A stretch of 64,000 nt of DNA from Sphaerotilus hippei (GTDB lineage Bacteria > Pseudomonadota > Gammaproteobacteria > Burkholderiales > Burkholderiaceae_C), in the NCBI RefSeq assembly GCF_003201595.1, contig NZ_QJJS01000004.1:83765-147764 (forward strand). Direction: 5' to 3'. Under the pieces are notes generated by a model. It made no database searches, was not told where the DNA came from, and saw nothing but the letters and a program-made list of their open reading frames with translations. A program made the position numbers and the translations under genes. Positions 16,294 to 25,725 of this stretch are shown in pieces; position 1 is the first letter of the stretch, and each line of letters begins with the position of its first letter.

Positions 16294-16979
16294 GGCAGGA
16301 AGCGCGTGATCGCTTCACCCAGCGCGCGGGGCCGCTCCAGCGGAATCATGTGCCCGGTCTGCGGCAGCAGGCAGAGCTCGGCCTGCGGCAGGTGGCGCTG
16401 CATCTCCTGCAGATCGGCCACCTCGACGAGGCGGTCCTGCTCGGCGCCGACGATCAGCACCGGGCAGGTGATCTCCGGCAGGCGCTCGACCAGCGACGGC
16501 CGGTCCATGGTCTCGCGGATCTGGGCCACCAGCACCTCGCCGCCCAGCGTGTCGTACATGCGCTGCATCACGCCGACCACGTCCGCGTCCTGCAGGCGCT
16601 CGGGGTGGACGAACTGGGCCAGCCGGGCCGGCGACATCGGCGCGAACGGCGCCCGGGCCAGCAGTTCGAGCGTGCGCAGGCGCTGCGTCTTCTCCTGCTC
16701 GCCGAGGCCGCGGGCCGACGCCGCGATGATCGTCAGCGACGCCACCTGCCCCGGGTGGCTCAGGGCGTGCTCCAGCGCCAGATAGCCCCCCATCGAGAAC
16801 GCCACCAGGTGGGCCGGATCGCCACTCTCGCGGGCGATCGTCTGCTGCATCGCCCGGCGGCTGGTCGCCTGCTGCAGCGGCACGAAGCGGGCGCTGCAGC
16901 CCGCGGGCAGGTGAGGCCGCAGCGTGGCCCACACCCGTTCGTCGCACATCGTGCCGGGAATGAAGTCGAGTCGTGTCAT
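16275..16979 (-). CDS. Alpha/beta-hydrolase fold protein
   Basis: A 234-residue alpha/beta hydrolase. The nucleophile elbow is AFSMGGYLALEHAL (Ser in GxSxG form F-S-M-G-G), a possible acid Asp lies in CPVLIVGAEQDRLVE and the catalytic His in LLPQTGHMIPLERP. It resembles small esterase/thioesterase-like hydrolases; the substrate is unknown. The start used is ATG at 16979 (MTRLDFIPG); the frame is open further upstream to about 17219 but that part looks non-coding. It is convergent with the T6SS operon and divergent from the GH105 gene. Confidence 0.8.
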   Translation of the reverse strand: MTRLDFIPGTMCDERVWATLRPHLPAGCSARFVPLQQATSRRAMQQTIARESGDPAHLVAFSMGGYLALEHALSHPGQVASLTIIAASARGLGEQEKTQRLRTLELLARAPFAPMSPARLAQFVHPERLQDADVVGVMQRMYDTLGGEVLVAQIRETMDRPSLVERLPEITCPVLIVGAEQDRLVEVADLQEMQRHLPQAELCLLPQTGHMIPLERPRALGEAITRFLPRTGAA

Positions 16980-17112
16980 GTGCAGGCCGCCCGCAGGGGC
17001 GCAGGAACGAAGTCCGTGCCAGTGTGCCAGCGTGTCCGTCCGGCTCACGATCGGGCCGCTGGCGGACCCGGTCTCGATGGTCGGCAGCAGCCAATCCGTT
17101 ATCGGGTTTTCA

Positions 17113-17162
17113 CCAATCAAGCGATTCGATAATGGAATAGCCTTCGCGCAATTTTTGATTGG
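17113..17162. promoter_or_regulatory. Inverted repeat CCAATCAA...TTGATTGG in divergent promoter region
   Basis: A perfect 8-bp inverted repeat, CCAATCAA at 17113-17120 and TTGATTGG at 17155-17162, with a 34-bp A+T-richer spacer, lies in the 263-bp region between the hydrolase (start 16979) and GH105 (start 17243). The spacer contains GATTCGATAATGG, which could hold a -10 element. Spacing of about four helical turns centre to centre would suit a regulator that binds two half-sites. The function is inferred; no regulator is assigned. Confidence 0.35.
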
Positions 17163-17242
17163 AGTCTCGGCGATCGGCCTCTTACATTTGCGCCACGGAC
17201 AGACCTGTCCCTCCCCCACCCACTGTCCCGAGGCCTGAACCC

Positions 17243-18355
17243 ATGGCGATCTCCCAGCCCAGCCGTCATACCCCCGCAGAACTTCATCAGCTTGTCCGAT
17301 GTGTTATCGATAACTTAGTGAACATCAAGGATGCCGACGGCCGCTTCCTGCTGAAGCTCGACGACGGGCGCGTCATCGACACCAAGGGCTGGAACGACTG
17401 GGAATGGACCCACGGCATCGGCCTGTACGGCCTGCTGCGCTACCAGCGCCTGACGCACGATGCCCGGGCGCTCGACACCATCACGCGCTGGTTCGACGAC
17501 CGCTTCGCGGCCGGCACGCCGACCAAGAACGTCAACACCATGGCCGCGATGCTGACGCTCGCGCACCTGTACGAGGCGACCGGCGACAGCCGCTACCTGC
17601 CCTATCTGGACATCTGGGCCGAATGGGTGATGCACGAGATGCCGCGCACCGAAGAAGCCGGGCTGCAGCACATCGTGTTCAACAGCGACAACCCGCAGCA
17701 GATGTGGGACGACACGCTGATGATGTGCGTGCTGCCGCTGGCCAAGATCGGACTGGTGCTGAACCGGCCGGCCTATGTCGAGGAGGCCAAGCGCCAGTTC
17801 CTGCTGCACATCAAGTACCTGACCGACACCCGCACCGGCCTGTGGTTCCACGGCTGGACCTTCGATGGCCGGCACAACTTCGCACGCGCCCTCTGGGCCC
17901 GTGGCAACAGCTGGATCACGATCGCCATCCCCGAGTTCATCGAGCTGCTGGACCTGCCCCCGGGCGAGCACCTGCGCGAGATCCTGGTGGGCACGCTGCG
18001 CTCCCAGGTGGACGCGCTGTGCCGGCACCAGGATGCCGAAAGCGGCCTCTGGCACACGCTGATCGACGACCGCAGCTCCTACCTCGAGAGCTCGGCTGCG
18101 GCCGGCTTCGCCTTCGGCATGCTCAAGGGCGTGCGCAAGCGTTATCTGGATCCGTCGTGCCTGCCGCATGCCCGGCGCGCCGTCGAGGGCGTGATCAGCC
18201 AGATCGATGCCAGCGGCGAACTGCGCAACGTCTCCTTCGGCACGGCCATGGGCGACACGCTGCAGTACTACAAGGACGTCGCGCTGACCTCCATGCCCTA
18301 CGGACAGGCGATGGCCATCCTGTGCCTGACCGAATACCTGCACCATTTCATCTGA
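17243..18355 (+). CDS. GH105 (GH88-like) unsaturated glucuronyl/galacturonyl hydrolase
   Basis: A 370-residue protein of glycoside hydrolase family 105 (YteR/RhiN-like). It releases 4,5-unsaturated uronic acid from the end of short pectin or rhamnogalacturonan pieces, giving 4-deoxy-5-keto-uronate. Seen in the sequence: GWNDWEWTHGIGLYGLLRYQ near residues 50-70, MWDDTLMMCVLPLAKIG (from residue 154, with D156/D157 at the expected catalytic position) and HGWTFDGRHNFARALWARGNSW. There is no signal peptide, so hydrolysis is cytoplasmic, after uptake by the ABC transporter encoded downstream. Start at 17243 (MAISQPSRH) was chosen since upstream codons look non-coding. The product feeds KduI/KduD/KdgK in this locus. 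Confidence 0.88.
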   Translation: MAISQPSRHTPAELHQLVRCVIDNLVNIKDADGRFLLKLDDGRVIDTKGWNDWEWTHGIGLYGLLRYQRLTHDARALDTITRWFDDRFAAGTPTKNVNTMAAMLTLAHLYEATGDSRYLPYLDIWAEWVMHEMPRTEEAGLQHIVFNSDNPQQMWDDTLMMCVLPLAKIGLVLNRPAYVEEAKRQFLLHIKYLTDTRTGLWFHGWTFDGRHNFARALWARGNSWITIAIPEFIELLDLPPGEHLREILVGTLRSQVDALCRHQDAESGLWHTLIDDRSSYLESSAAAGFAFGMLKGVRKRYLDPSCLPHARRAVEGVISQIDASGELRNVSFGTAMGDTLQYYKDVALTSMPYGQAMAILCLTEYLHHFI

Positions 18356-18399
18356 GCTCAAACGTTCCCGACCCGATACCGCAGAACAAGGAGACATCC

Positions 18400-19707
18400 A
18401 TGAACGATCACCGCCGCCGCCTTCTGAGCACCGTCTGCGCCCTCGCCTGTGCCGGTTCCCTGTCCAGCGCCTTCGCGCAGCCGACGACGACGCTGCGCTT
18501 CTCCTGGTGGGGAGGCAACGAGCGCCATCAGCTCACCCTGAAGGCCATCGAGGCCTTCGAGGCCAGGAACCCGGGCGTCAAGATCAAGGCCGAGTACGGC
18601 GGCTTCCAGGGTTACCTGGAGCGCCTGACGACCCAGATCGCCGGCAATTCCGAGCCCGACGTGATGCAGACCGACTGGGCCTGGTTGCCGATGTTCTCGA
18701 AGAACGGCGACGGTTTCCTGGACCTCAACAAGTACCGCCCGGTGATGGCGCTGGACCAGTTCACCGACGACGCGCTGAAGATGGGCATGGTCAAGGGCAA
18801 GCTGAACGCGCTGCCAGCCTCGTTCACGGCCCGGGTCTTCGTCTGGAACAAGACGGCGTTCGAGAAGGCCGGCCTGCAGATCCCCAGGACCTGGGACGAG
18901 CTGCTCGCCCTCGGCCCCCAGGTCCAGAAGAAGCTGGGCGACAAGGCCTATGTGCTCGACGGCGACAGCCTGGACATGCTGCTGCTGGCCCACACCTATG
19001 CCTTCCAGAAGTTCGGCCAGCCTTACGTGCACCCGACCGAACCGAAGGTGGCGATGAGCGCGGCGGCCATCAAGGAGTGGATCCAGGCCTACAAGCGCCT
19101 GACCAGCAACCACGTCGGCGTGCCCCAGCCGACCCGGGCCGCGCTCGGCGGCGCCGACAAGCCCACCGAGCAGCAACCCGACTGGGTCAACGGCAACTGG
19201 CTGGGCTACTGCGCCTGGGACTCGGCCACGCGACTGCGCGTGGCGGCGCTGGCGGCCCCGCAGCAGGCCGTGATCGGTGACTTCCTGACCCTGCCCGATG
19301 CCAGGAACTCGGGCATGGTCGGCCGCGCCGCGATGGTGCTGGCCGCGAGCCGCAACAGCAAGCAGCCGGAGCTGGCGGCCCGGTTCATCAGCTTCATGCT
19401 CACCGATGTCGAGGCCGGACGCATCCTGATCAACAGCCGCGGCATCCCGCTGGCGCAGAGCCAGGTCAAGGAGCTGTTCCGCGAGGGCCGGATCGGTCCG
19501 GTCGAGATGCAGGCCTTCCAGCAGATCAAGGCCGTGCGCGAGGCCGGCAGGATCACGCCGCCGTCCCCGCTGTTCGAGAACGCCCGCATGGCCAAGCTGA
19601 TGCGCGACACCTTCGACCAGGTGGCATACGGCAAGATCAGCGATGACGAGGCCGCCAGGCGCCTGCTCGAGGAAGGCAACTCGACGCTGCAGCGCATCAA
19701 GTTCTGA
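18400..19707 (+). CDS. Sugar ABC transporter substrate-binding protein (SBP_bac_1)
   Basis: A 435-residue periplasmic family 1 binding protein. The N-terminal signal contains RRRLLSTVCALACAG and a likely cut after SSAFA; the RRRLL pattern could also be read as a twin-arginine-like signal. The mature part starts TTTLRFSWWGGNERHQLTLKAIEAF, typical of oligosaccharide binders, with NSEPDVMQTDWAWLPMF further on. It is 44 bp after GH105 and should work with the two permeases (23928, 24809) and the ATPase (25726). The ligand is probably a pectin-derived oligogalacturonide or rhamnogalacturonan piece, inferred from the neighbours. RBS AAGGAGA precedes ATG at 18400. Confidence 0.9.
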   Translation: MNDHRRRLLSTVCALACAGSLSSAFAQPTTTLRFSWWGGNERHQLTLKAIEAFEARNPGVKIKAEYGGFQGYLERLTTQIAGNSEPDVMQTDWAWLPMFSKNGDGFLDLNKYRPVMALDQFTDDALKMGMVKGKLNALPASFTARVFVWNKTAFEKAGLQIPRTWDELLALGPQVQKKLGDKAYVLDGDSLDMLLLAHTYAFQKFGQPYVHPTEPKVAMSAAAIKEWIQAYKRLTSNHVGVPQPTRAALGGADKPTEQQPDWVNGNWLGYCAWDSATRLRVAALAAPQQAVIGDFLTLPDARNSGMVGRAAMVLAASRNSKQPELAARFISFMLTDVEAGRILINSRGIPLAQSQVKELFREGRIGPVEMQAFQQIKAVREAGRITPPSPLFENARMAKLMRDTFDQVAYGKISDDEAARRLLEEGNSTLQRIKF

Positions 19708-19717
19708 GGGCACGCAC

Positions 19718-20950
19718 ATGTCGACGTTCACCCGCAAACGTGTGGCACTGGTCGGCCTGGGTCATCGCGGCACCGGCATGTGGGGCCGCGAGCTGCTGGA
19801 CGCACAGGGCCGCTGGGTCGAGATGGTCGGCCTGTGCGACAGCAATGCACGACGGCGCGAGCACGCGCAGTCCGTGATCGGTGCCGACGTGCCGGTCCAT
19901 GCGGACTACACCAGGATGCTGCGCGAGGTGCGCCCGGACTGCGTGATCGTCTGCGTGCCCGACCACCTGCACGACACTTTCATCGTGGAGGCGCTGGAAG
20001 CCGGCTGCGACGTGATCACCGAAAAGCCGATGGCTATCAGCGCCGCGCGATGCGCACGCATCATCGAGGCCGAGCAGCGCACCGGCCGGCGTGTGGACGT
20101 GGCCTTCAACTACCGTTTCACGCCGACCTCGGTGCAGCTCAAGCAGCTGCTGGCGTCGGGCGTGATCGGCCCGGTGCAGTCCGTGGACTTCAGCTGGTTC
20201 CTCGACGTCCAGCATGGTGCCGACTACTTCCGCCGCTGGCATGCCCGTCAGGATCGCTCCGGCAGCCTGTTCGTCCACAAGGCCTCGCACCACTTCGATC
20301 TGCTCAACTGGTGGCTGGACGACGAGCCGGTGCAGGTGTTCGCCCGGGCGGCACTGCGCCGCTACGGCCGCAACGGCGTGCAGGGCGGCACCCGCTGCCG
20401 GACCTGCGAGCGGCGCTGCGAGTTCCACACCGACATCGGCGCCGATCCGTGGCTCGCCGGCCTGTACGAGCAGGCCTCGCAGCTCGATGGTTATGTGCGT
20501 GATGCCTGCGTGTTCCGGCCGGAGATCGACATCCCCGACACGATGAGCGCCTCGCTGTCCTACCGTTCAGGCACGCAGGTGAACTACTCGCTCAACACCT
20601 ACCTGCCGATCGAGGGATACCAGCTCGCCTTCAACGGCCTGGAGGGTCGCATCGAGGTGCGACAGCATGAACGCCAGCCCTGGGCGGCCCCACCCGCCGA
20701 CGAGATCCGCGTGCTGCGCAACGCCGGACCCGCCCGCACGCTGTGGGTCGCCCACGGTGCCGGGGGACATTTCGGCGGCGATGCGGCCCTGCAGGACCGG
20801 CTGTTCCGACCCGCCCCGACCGACCCGCTGGGACAGCGGGCGGGGGCCCGGGCCGGTGCGCTGGCCGCGCTGTGCGGCATCGCGGCGATGAAGAGCGTGG
20901 CCTCCGGGCAGGCCGAGGCGGTGGAGGCCGTCGTGCAGCACGCCCCCTAG
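19718..20950 (+). CDS. Gfo/Idh/MocA-family oxidoreductase with a cysteine cluster
   Basis: A 410-residue NAD(P)-dependent oxidoreductase of the Gfo/Idh/MocA family. Residues about 9-21 (VALVGLGHRGTGM) form the Rossmann nucleotide site; VCVPDHLHDTFIVEALEAGCDVITEKPMA carries the EKP motif with the conserved catalytic-region Lys, and FNYRFTPTSVQLKQLL follows. The C-terminal half holds C227-x2-C230-x3-C234 plus C264, which resembles a metal-binding knuckle found in some members of the family. Substrate is probably a sugar or uronate-derived compound, by neighbourhood only. Start at 19718 (MSTFTRKR) is 10 bp after the binding-protein stop. Confidence 0.85.
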   Translation: MSTFTRKRVALVGLGHRGTGMWGRELLDAQGRWVEMVGLCDSNARRREHAQSVIGADVPVHADYTRMLREVRPDCVIVCVPDHLHDTFIVEALEAGCDVITEKPMAISAARCARIIEAEQRTGRRVDVAFNYRFTPTSVQLKQLLASGVIGPVQSVDFSWFLDVQHGADYFRRWHARQDRSGSLFVHKASHHFDLLNWWLDDEPVQVFARAALRRYGRNGVQGGTRCRTCERRCEFHTDIGADPWLAGLYEQASQLDGYVRDACVFRPEIDIPDTMSASLSYRSGTQVNYSLNTYLPIEGYQLAFNGLEGRIEVRQHERQPWAAPPADEIRVLRNAGPARTLWVAHGAGGHFGGDAALQDRLFRPAPTDPLGQRAGARAGALAALCGIAAMKSVASGQAEAVEAVVQHAP

Positions 20951-20980
20951 CCGGTCGCCCGGCCCCCCTGAAGACTCCGT

Positions 20981-21007
20981 CGCCATCGACCCTGCCGGTC
21001 GATGGCG
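20981..21007 (+). terminator. Stem-loop after the oxidoreductase gene
   Basis: Arms CGCCATCGAC (20981-20990) and GTCGATGGCG (20998-21007) pair perfectly across a 7-base loop, 30 bp after the oxidoreductase stop and 137 bp before the porin start. No T-run follows. It may attenuate or protect the upstream transcript and separate porin expression from it. Confidence 0.45.
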
Positions 21008-21144
21008 TGGACGGTCGCGCGCCGGTGCCTGCCATGGCCCGATGCCGGCTGGACCTGGAATCGCACCGCTGGCTCCCTGCGTGAGCCTGTCGGGTCGATC
21101 GTTTCATCCGCTTCTCAAGACTCGAGACCACAGGAGACACCCGC

Positions 21145-22167
21145 ATGAAGACCCAAACATCCTTCGCCGCCGCCGCCCTGATCATCACCAGCATCGGCAG
21201 CGCCTCCGCCCAGTCGGCGGTCAACATCACCGGTCTGCTCGACATCGGCGTCAAGTACAACGGCAACCCGAGCGCCGGCACGCCGACCTACGCGGTCGCC
21301 CGCGGCAACAACAACCGCATCACCTTCTCGGGGGCCGAGGATCTCGGCGGCGGCCTGACCGCCACCTTCGGCCTGCAGCACCGCTTCGAGCCGGACACCG
21401 GCACGCTCGAGAACCCCAGCGGGGGCACCAGCCGGCCGTTCTGGCAGGGCGAGTCGCGGGTGGGCCTGCGTGGCGGCTTCGGCTGGATCCGGATGGGTCG
21501 CGGCCTCACGGCCGTGCAGGATCCGAACGGGGCCTACGACGTCTACGGCGTCGCCACCGTCGCTTCGCTGCAGGGCGTGCTGACGGCGGGCTTCAACTCC
21601 GACCCGGCGCAGAGCAACGGCGCCGGCGGCGGTCGGGTCAACAACGGTATCTTCTACCAGAGCCCCGACCTCGGCGGCACGGTGCTGCGCGCCTCGTTCT
21701 CGCCGACCGAAGGGGTGGCCGGCTACAAGCACCGCCACACGGGCCTGTCGGCCGAATACAAGGCCGGCGCGCTGAACGCGATGGCGGGCTGGGAGAAGAA
21801 CTCGGCCGGCAACAGCCTGGTCGAGATCGCCGGCAAGTACGACTTCGGCCGCGCCATCGCTTTCCTGGGCTTCAGCCACCAGGACACGATCGACAGCGCA
21901 CGCGACCGCACCGGCGTCGCGTTCGGGGCCCGGATCCCGGTGGGCAAGCTGGTGATCAAGGCCGGCTACGGGCGCCTGAAGACCAAGGACTTCGTCGGCA
22001 GCCAGTCCGCCACCGACACGGTGCTGGGCACCGGCGTCGACTACCTGCTGAGCAAGCGGACCTACCTCTACGCCGACGTGGCGCGGCTGAAGACGGCCGA
22101 GGGCAGCACGGCCCTCACCTATCGCCAGGCGACCGTGGCCGACCTGGGCATCGCACTGACCTTCTGA
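21145..22167 (+). CDS. Gram-negative outer-membrane porin
   Basis: A 340-residue trimeric-porin-like protein of the betaproteobacterial type. Residues 1-22 are a signal peptide ending in GSASA; the mature protein opens [16 protein letters not shown], the standard first strand of this family, and ends with Phe (LGIALTF), the outer-membrane assembly signal. Strands with [19 protein letters not shown] and [22 protein letters not shown] (porin constriction-loop region) are seen. Placed among pectin-catabolism genes it probably lets acidic oligosaccharides into the periplasm (inference). RBS AGGAGA lies just before ATG at 21145. Confidence 0.92.
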   Translation: MKTQTSFAAAALIITSIGSASAQSAVNITGLLDIGVKYNGNPSAGTPTYAVARGNNNRITFSGAEDLGGGLTATFGLQHRFEPDTGTLENPSGGTSRPFWQGESRVGLRGGFGWIRMGRGLTAVQDPNGAYDVYGVATVASLQGVLTAGFNSDPAQSNGAGGGRVNNGIFYQSPDLGGTVLRASFSPTEGVAGYKHRHTGLSAEYKAGALNAMAGWEKNSAGNSLVEIAGKYDFGRAIAFLGFSHQDTIDSARDRTGVAFGARIPVGKLVIKAGYGRLKTKDFVGSQSATDTVLGTGVDYLLSKRTYLYADVARLKTAEGSTALTYRQATVADLGIALTF

Positions 22168-22216
22168 CCCGGAGTGCGCGCCCGCGGCGGCGCGCCCCAT
22201 CCCACCTGGAGCATCC

Positions 22217-23053
22217 ATGGACATCCGACAAGCCATCCACAGCGAGCACGCCCGGCAACTCGACACCGAGGGCCTGAGGCGCGAGTTCCTGGTCGAGCGG
22301 ATCTTCCGCAGCGGCGAGATCACGCTGACCTACAGCCACATCGACCGCATCATCGTCGGCGGCATCCAGCCGGCCGACGTGCCGCTGGCCTTCGGGCCCG
22401 AACTCGGCCGGCACACGGGCACGGCCAGCTTCCTGGAGCGACGCGAACTGGGCCTGATCAACATCGGCGGTGACGCGCTGGTGACGATCGACGGCCAGCG
22501 CTTCGAGGTCTCGACGCACGAGGCGCTGTACATCGGCAGGGGTGCGCTCGAGGTCACCTTCGCCAGCCTCGATGCCACCCGCCCCGCCCGGCTGTACTTC
22601 AACAGCGCCCCCGCGCACAGCAGCTTCGCGCACCGCAGGATCACGCTGGAGCAGGCCTCGCCGCAGACGCTGGGCGACGCGAAGAACAGCAACCGCCGCA
22701 CCATCCACAAGTTCATCGTGCCCGGCGTGGTCGATTCCTGCCAGCTCGTGATGGGCATGACCCGGCTCGAGCCGGGCAGCCTGTGGAACACCATGCCCTG
22801 CCACACGCACGAGCGCCGCATGGAGGTGTACTTCTACTTCGACATGGCCGATGACGCGGTGGTCTTCCACATGATGGGCGAGCCGCAGCAGACCCGGCAC
22901 GTCATCGTGCGCAACGAGCAGGCCGTGATCAGCCCGAGCTGGTCGCTGCACTCGGGGGTCGGCACCCAGGCCTACACCTTCATCTGGGGCATGGTCGGGG
23001 AGAACCAGGTCTTCCCCGACATGGACCACGTCCGGATGCAGGACCTGCGCTGA
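22217..23053 (+). CDS. kduI: 5-dehydro-4-deoxy-D-glucuronate isomerase
   Basis: A 278-residue KduI, the same length as the E. coli enzyme. It converts 4-deoxy-L-threo-5-hexosulose uronate to 3-deoxy-D-glycero-2,5-hexodiulosonate. The zinc ligands fall at the positions known from the E. coli protein: H196 and H198 (in CHTHE), E203 (RRMEVY) and H245 (LHSGVG). It acts on the product of GH105 in the cytoplasm and hands over to KduD, encoded 74 bp downstream. RBS TGGAG precedes ATG at 22217. Confidence 0.97.
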   Translation: MDIRQAIHSEHARQLDTEGLRREFLVERIFRSGEITLTYSHIDRIIVGGIQPADVPLAFGPELGRHTGTASFLERRELGLINIGGDALVTIDGQRFEVSTHEALYIGRGALEVTFASLDATRPARLYFNSAPAHSSFAHRRITLEQASPQTLGDAKNSNRRTIHKFIVPGVVDSCQLVMGMTRLEPGSLWNTMPCHTHERRMEVYFYFDMADDAVVFHMMGEPQQTRHVIVRNEQAVISPSWSLHSGVGTQAYTFIWGMVGENQVFPDMDHVRMQDLR

Positions 23054-23127
23054 AGCCGCCAGCCCTCCCTGACGCGCAAGCGCACGCACACGCACACGCT
23101 GCAACCCCCACCCCACACGGAGGCCAC

Positions 23128-23889
23128 ATGGCCAGACACGACTTCCAACTCGATGGCAAGGTCGCCATCGTCACCGGCTGCAACACCGGCCTCGGCCAGG
23201 GCATGGCCCGCGCACTGGCCGCCGCCGGCGCCGACATCGTCGGCGTCAACCTGTCCGACGCCCGGGAGACCGCCCGCCACGTCCAGGACCTGGGCCGCCG
23301 CTTCCACGCCGTTCAGGCCGACCTGGGCGACACCGGCGGCGTCGCCGACATCGTCGCCCAGGCGGTGCAGGCCTTCGGCCAGGTCGACATCCTCGTCAAC
23401 AACGCCGGCATCATCCGGCGCGACGATGCCCTCCAGTTCAGCGAGAAGGACTGGGACGACGTGATGAACATCAACCTGAAGACGGTGTTCTTCCTGTCGC
23501 AGGCCTTCGCGCGCCAGGTCATCGCGCAGAAGACGACGGGCAAGATCATCAACATCGCCTCGATGCTGTCCTTCCAGGGCGGCATCCGCGTGCCCTCCTA
23601 CACCGCCTCCAAGAGCGGCGTGATGGGCATCACCCGGCTGATGGCCAACGAGTGGTCCGGCCTGGGCATCAACGTCAACGCGATCGCCCCGGGCTACATG
23701 GCGACCGACAACACCGCCGCGCTGCGTGCCGACGAGGGCCGCAGCCGCGCCATCCTCGATCGCATCCCCGCCGCACGCTGGGGCACGCCGGCCGATCTGG
23801 CCGGTCCGGTCGTCTTCCTGGCCTCGTCTGCGTCAGACTATGTCCATGGACACACCCTGGCGGTCGACGGTGGCTGGCTGGCACGCTGA
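23128..23889 (+). CDS. kduD: 2-dehydro-3-deoxy-D-gluconate 5-dehydrogenase
   Basis: A 253-residue short-chain dehydrogenase, same length as E. coli KduD. It reduces 2,5-diketo-3-deoxygluconate to 2-keto-3-deoxygluconate with NAD(P)H. Motifs: cofactor loop TGCNTGLGQGMA (near residue 17), VNNAGI, catalytic Ser in INIASMLSFQGG and YTASKSGV with the catalytic Tyr and Lys. It follows kduI and precedes the transporter permease by 38 bp; RBS GGAGG before ATG at 23128. Confidence 0.95.
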   Translation: MARHDFQLDGKVAIVTGCNTGLGQGMARALAAAGADIVGVNLSDARETARHVQDLGRRFHAVQADLGDTGGVADIVAQAVQAFGQVDILVNNAGIIRRDDALQFSEKDWDDVMNINLKTVFFLSQAFARQVIAQKTTGKIINIASMLSFQGGIRVPSYTASKSGVMGITRLMANEWSGLGINVNAIAPGYMATDNTAALRADEGRSRAILDRIPAARWGTPADLAGPVVFLASSASDYVHGHTLAVDGGWLAR

Positions 23890-23927
23890 CGGCAGACTCC
23901 GGGGACTGACGCCAAAGGAGACACCCC

Positions 23928-24812
23928 ATGTATGAAAACAAGACCCTGGGTTTCATGTACGCCCTGCCGTTCGTGCTCGGCATGCTGATCTTCACCCTGT
24001 TCCCCTTCGTGATGTCGTTCGCGCTGAGCTTCACGCACTACGACATCATCAACCCGCCGGAATTCGCCGGCCTGGACAACTACCGCGAGATGGCCGGCGA
24101 CCCGCTGTTCACCCAGTCGCTCGGGGTGACGATGCTGTTCGTGGTGCTCACCGTGCCGATGCGGCTGGCCTTCGCGCTGCTGATCGCGCAGGTGCTGAAC
24201 TTCAGGCTGCGTGGCATCGACTTCTTCCGGTCGGCCTACTACCTGCCGTCGATCCTGGGCGGCTCGGTCGCGGTGGCGGTGATGTGGCGCTTCCTGTTCT
24301 CGCGCAACGGGCTGATCAACATCGTGCTGATCCAGCTGGGCTTCACGCCGATCGACTGGCTCGCCGACGAGCACTACGCCATCTGGACCATCGTGCTGCT
24401 CAACGTCTGGCAGTTCGGCTCGGCGATGGTGATCTTCCTGGCCGCGCTGCAGAACGTGCCGATCTCGCTGTACGAGGCTGCGCTGATCGACGGGGCCGGC
24501 AAGTTCAGCATCTTCTTCCGCATCACGGTGCCGCTGATCACCCCGGTGATCTTCTTCAACCTGGTGATGCAGACGGTGCAGGCCTTCCAGGAGTTCAACG
24601 GACCCTACATGGTGACCGAGGGCGGCCCGCTGCACTCGACCTACCTGCTGTCCCTGTACATCTACGAGCAGAGCTTCAAGTTCTTCAACCTCGGCTACGG
24701 CAGCGCGCTGTCCTGGGTGATGTTCCTGCTCGTCGTGGTGATGACCGGCATCGCCTTCTGGTCTTCGAAGTACTGGGTGTTCTATTCGGGCGAGAAGGAG
24801 AAGGCACGATGA
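23928..24812 (+). CDS. Carbohydrate ABC transporter permease (MalF/UgpA type)
   Basis: A 294-residue inner-membrane permease with six predicted helices. The EAA loop that docks to the ATPase is YEAALIDGAGKFSIFFRITVPLITP (about residues 182-206). The start MYENKTLGFMYALPFVLGML matches MalF/UgpA-type permeases that lack the long MalF periplasmic loop. It overlaps the next permease gene by 4 bp (ATGA), as is usual for such pairs. RBS AAGGAGA before ATG at 23928. Together with the binding protein at 18400 it should import unsaturated pectin oligosaccharides. Confidence 0.92.
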   Translation: MYENKTLGFMYALPFVLGMLIFTLFPFVMSFALSFTHYDIINPPEFAGLDNYREMAGDPLFTQSLGVTMLFVVLTVPMRLAFALLIAQVLNFRLRGIDFFRSAYYLPSILGGSVAVAVMWRFLFSRNGLINIVLIQLGFTPIDWLADEHYAIWTIVLLNVWQFGSAMVIFLAALQNVPISLYEAALIDGAGKFSIFFRITVPLITPVIFFNLVMQTVQAFQEFNGPYMVTEGGPLHSTYLLSLYIYEQSFKFFNLGYGSALSWVMFLLVVVMTGIAFWSSKYWVFYSGEKEKAR

Positions 24813-25705
24813 GCACCATCACCCGGACCGACGTGCAGGTCGCCGGCGACGAGGCGCTGCGCACGCAGCGCCGCGAGCTGCTGAGCACCCTCGTGCGCTA
24901 CACCCTGCTGATCACCGTGGGGGTGCTGATGCTCTACCCGCTGATCTGGCTGGTGGGGGCCTCGTTCAAGAGCAACGCCGAGATCTTCTCCGAGATCGGC
25001 TTCTGGCCCGACCGCCTCGATTTCAGCGCCTACGTGAAGGGCTGGAAGACCAGCACCGAGTTCACCTTCGCGACCTACTTCCTGAACTCGTTCGCGATCA
25101 TCGTGCCGCGCATCATCGTCACCGTGATCTCGTGCGTGATGGTGGCCTATGCCTTCGCGCGCTTCGAGTTCTGGGGACGCAAGGTCCTGTTCGGCATCAT
25201 GATCGCCACGATGATGCTGCCGCAGATCATCCTGCGCGTGCCGCAGTACCTGATGTACAAGGAGTTCGGCTGGCTCGACACCTACCTGCCGCTGATCGTG
25301 CCCTCGGCCTTCGCCACCGACGCGTTCTTCATCTTCCTGCTGGTGCAGTTCCTGCGGGCCGTGCCGCGCGACATGGAGGAGGCCGCGCAGATCGATGGCT
25401 GCAACTCGGCGCAGCTGCTCTGGTACATCATCGTGCCGCTGCTCAAGCCCGCCATCATCTCGGTGGTGGTGTTCCAGTTCATCTGGACCATGAACGACTT
25501 CATGGGCCCGCTGATCTACCTGTCGACGGTCGAGCATTACCCGGTCTCGCTGGCACTGAAGATGAGCATCGGGGCCACCGAGGAGGTCGAGTGGGCCAGC
25601 GTCATCGCGATCTCCGTGGTCGCGCTGCTGCCCTCGGTCATCGTCTTCTTCATGGCCCAGCGCCACTTCATCGAAGGTGCCACGTCCAGCGGCATCAAGG
25701 GCTGA
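24809..25705 (+). CDS. Carbohydrate ABC transporter permease (MalG/UgpE type)
   Basis: A 298-residue permease, partner of the gene at 23928. The EAA loop reads EEAAQIDGCNSAQLLWYIIVPLLKP; the first helix (TLLITVGVLMLYPLIWLVGASFKS) is the usual MalG/UgpE start. ATG at 24809 overlaps the upstream stop; the frame is open further upstream but that part lies inside the first permease gene. The N-terminal 30 residues before the first helix are polar and longer than in many homologues. Confidence 0.92.
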   Translation: MSTITRTDVQVAGDEALRTQRRELLSTLVRYTLLITVGVLMLYPLIWLVGASFKSNAEIFSEIGFWPDRLDFSAYVKGWKTSTEFTFATYFLNSFAIIVPRIIVTVISCVMVAYAFARFEFWGRKVLFGIMIATMMLPQIILRVPQYLMYKEFGWLDTYLPLIVPSAFATDAFFIFLLVQFLRAVPRDMEEAAQIDGCNSAQLLWYIIVPLLKPAIISVVVFQFIWTMNDFMGPLIYLSTVEHYPVSLALKMSIGATEEVEWASVIAISVVALLPSVIVFFMAQRHFIEGATSSGIKG

Positions 25706-25725
25706 ACCCTTCTCAAGGACACATC

